This document shows, piece after piece, positions 43,082-43,485 of a stretch of 43,485 nucleotides of DNA. How positions within the stretch are numbered: the first letter of the stretch is position 1; each line of letters begins with the position of its first letter. Source of the stretch: Syntrophobacterales bacterium. GTDB taxonomy: Bacteria > Desulfobacterota > Desulfobaccia > Desulfobaccales > 0-14-0-80-60-11. A model generated the notes under the pieces. The model was not told where the DNA came from. It saw only the letters and a program-made list of their open reading frames with translations, and did no database searches. The stretch covers positions 1 to 43,485 of the forward strand of contig JAGVAH010000113.1 in assembly GCA_020060385.1 (NCBI GenBank). Reading direction: 5' to 3'. A program made the translations under genes and the position numbers.

Positions 43082-43485
43082 ATGTCCATGGATCCCGAGT
43101 TATGGTTGCAACAATGCCGTATCTATCAAAATAAGGATAAAGAGGCCATCACTCTTCCTTATGCCGATGAGGATGATTTTTATAAGACTTTGGACAGGTA
43201 TATTTTTGAAGGCTATAAATTAAAAATTAATTTTCTTAACACCAAACTGGCTAAAGGCTCCGGGCTCTTTGAACGAATTTTTTCCTGTTTGAATGGTCAA
43301 ACATTAATTGATGACCATAAAAATATCTATGATAACCTGCACAACATCTTGGCATTCAATAGTCCGGAAGATTTCGTTGAAGCCTTGAGGCAATACAGCG
43401 AAGCCAACAATAAAATATATCGTAGTTACCTATTTAACTATCAGAAGGACGCGGACGGCAAGCCTATCCTTGCCCTGGAGCCGGC
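43082..43485 (+). CDS. Hypothetical protein, partial (runs off the window)
   Basis: Open from ATG 43082 (alternatively ATG 43088, with AGGA suitably placed before it) to the window edge: at least 134 codons, no stop. The visible part begins MSMDPELWLQQCRIYQNKDK and contains LPYADEDDFYKTLDRYIFEG and ILAFNSPEDFVEALRQY. It looks soluble and helical, with many Lys, Asp, Asn and Tyr residues. It is clearly more AT-rich than most of the window. I do not recognise a family. Confidence 0.65.
   Translation, partial: MSMDPELWLQQCRIYQNKDKEAITLPYADEDDFYKTLDRYIFEGYKLKINFLNTKLAKGSGLFERIFSCLNGQTLIDDHKNIYDNLHNILAFNSPEDFVEALRQYSEANNKIYRSYLFNYQKDADGKPILALEP

Noticed and set aside
1-43485. CRISPR array, tRNA or rRNA genes, prophage
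   Set aside because: No regularly spaced direct repeats, cloverleaf-like sequences, rRNA signatures or phage structural genes were noticed; a dedicated scan was not possible.

Overview
The window reads as chromosomal DNA from a high-GC, Gram-negative anaerobe, most likely a member of the Desulfobacterota (a former deltaproteobacterium). The evidence is lpxC and a tamA/tamB pair (outer membrane with lipid A), a selenocysteine-containing formate dehydrogenase, a NifU/NifS iron-sulfur pair, a large SRP RNA that keeps its Alu domain, and a bacterial endonuclease Q. Placement below phylum is inference. No rRNA, tRNA, CRISPR array or complete insertion sequence was seen.

Layout. 1-2.6 kb: tRNA-modification genes mnmA and mtaB, separated by a REP pair. 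2.6-3.6 kb: a transporter remnant and two small lipoprotein genes. 3.7-10.4 kb (minus strand): a MacA-MacB-outer-membrane-factor efflux locus, interrupted by a REP-associated transposase, three REP hairpins, an AT-rich orphan gene and a relic of the 3' end of an outer-membrane-factor gene. 10.6-14.2 kb (minus): a glycoside-hydrolase-like secreted protein, a polysaccharide deacetylase and a cysteine-cluster protein. 14.5-16.5 kb: fdhA, read through an in-frame UGA with a clear SECIS hairpin, ending at a bidirectional terminator. 16.7-19.4 kb (minus): a GT-C membrane protein, a small membrane-anchored partner and a DPM1-like glycosyltransferase. 19.5-29.3 kb (minus): moaA, tamB (with an apparent frameshift), tamA, and a 980-residue fusion of endonuclease Q to a UvrD-family helicase. 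29.7-34.9 kb: an FmdB zinc ribbon, pyruvate kinase, a GH57 branching enzyme and lpxC. 35-39.7 kb: a DUF2283 protein, a lipoprotein fusing a serine hydrolase to a NamZ/DUF1343 muramidase, and a TMTC-like membrane/TPR protein. 39.7-43.5 kb: nifS-nifU, HU, the 265-nt SRP RNA, and the start of an unknown AT-rich gene that runs off the edge.

How the genes fit together. MoaA makes the molybdopterin precursor that FdhA needs, and NifU/NifS supply the Fe-S clusters used by MoaA, MtaB and FdhA. NifS-type desulfurases can also be the sulfur source for MnmA. TamA/TamB, LpxC, the efflux locus and the NamZ fusion all concern the envelope. The most unusual single item is the endonuclease Q-helicase fusion, whose helicase half appears to lack the regulatory 2B subdomain. 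Other points worth a second look are the SECIS-directed fdhA, the frameshifted tamB, the rearranged efflux operon with its REP/transposase family, and several genes whose ATG sits 6-7 nt behind a -10-like element with no ribosome binding site.
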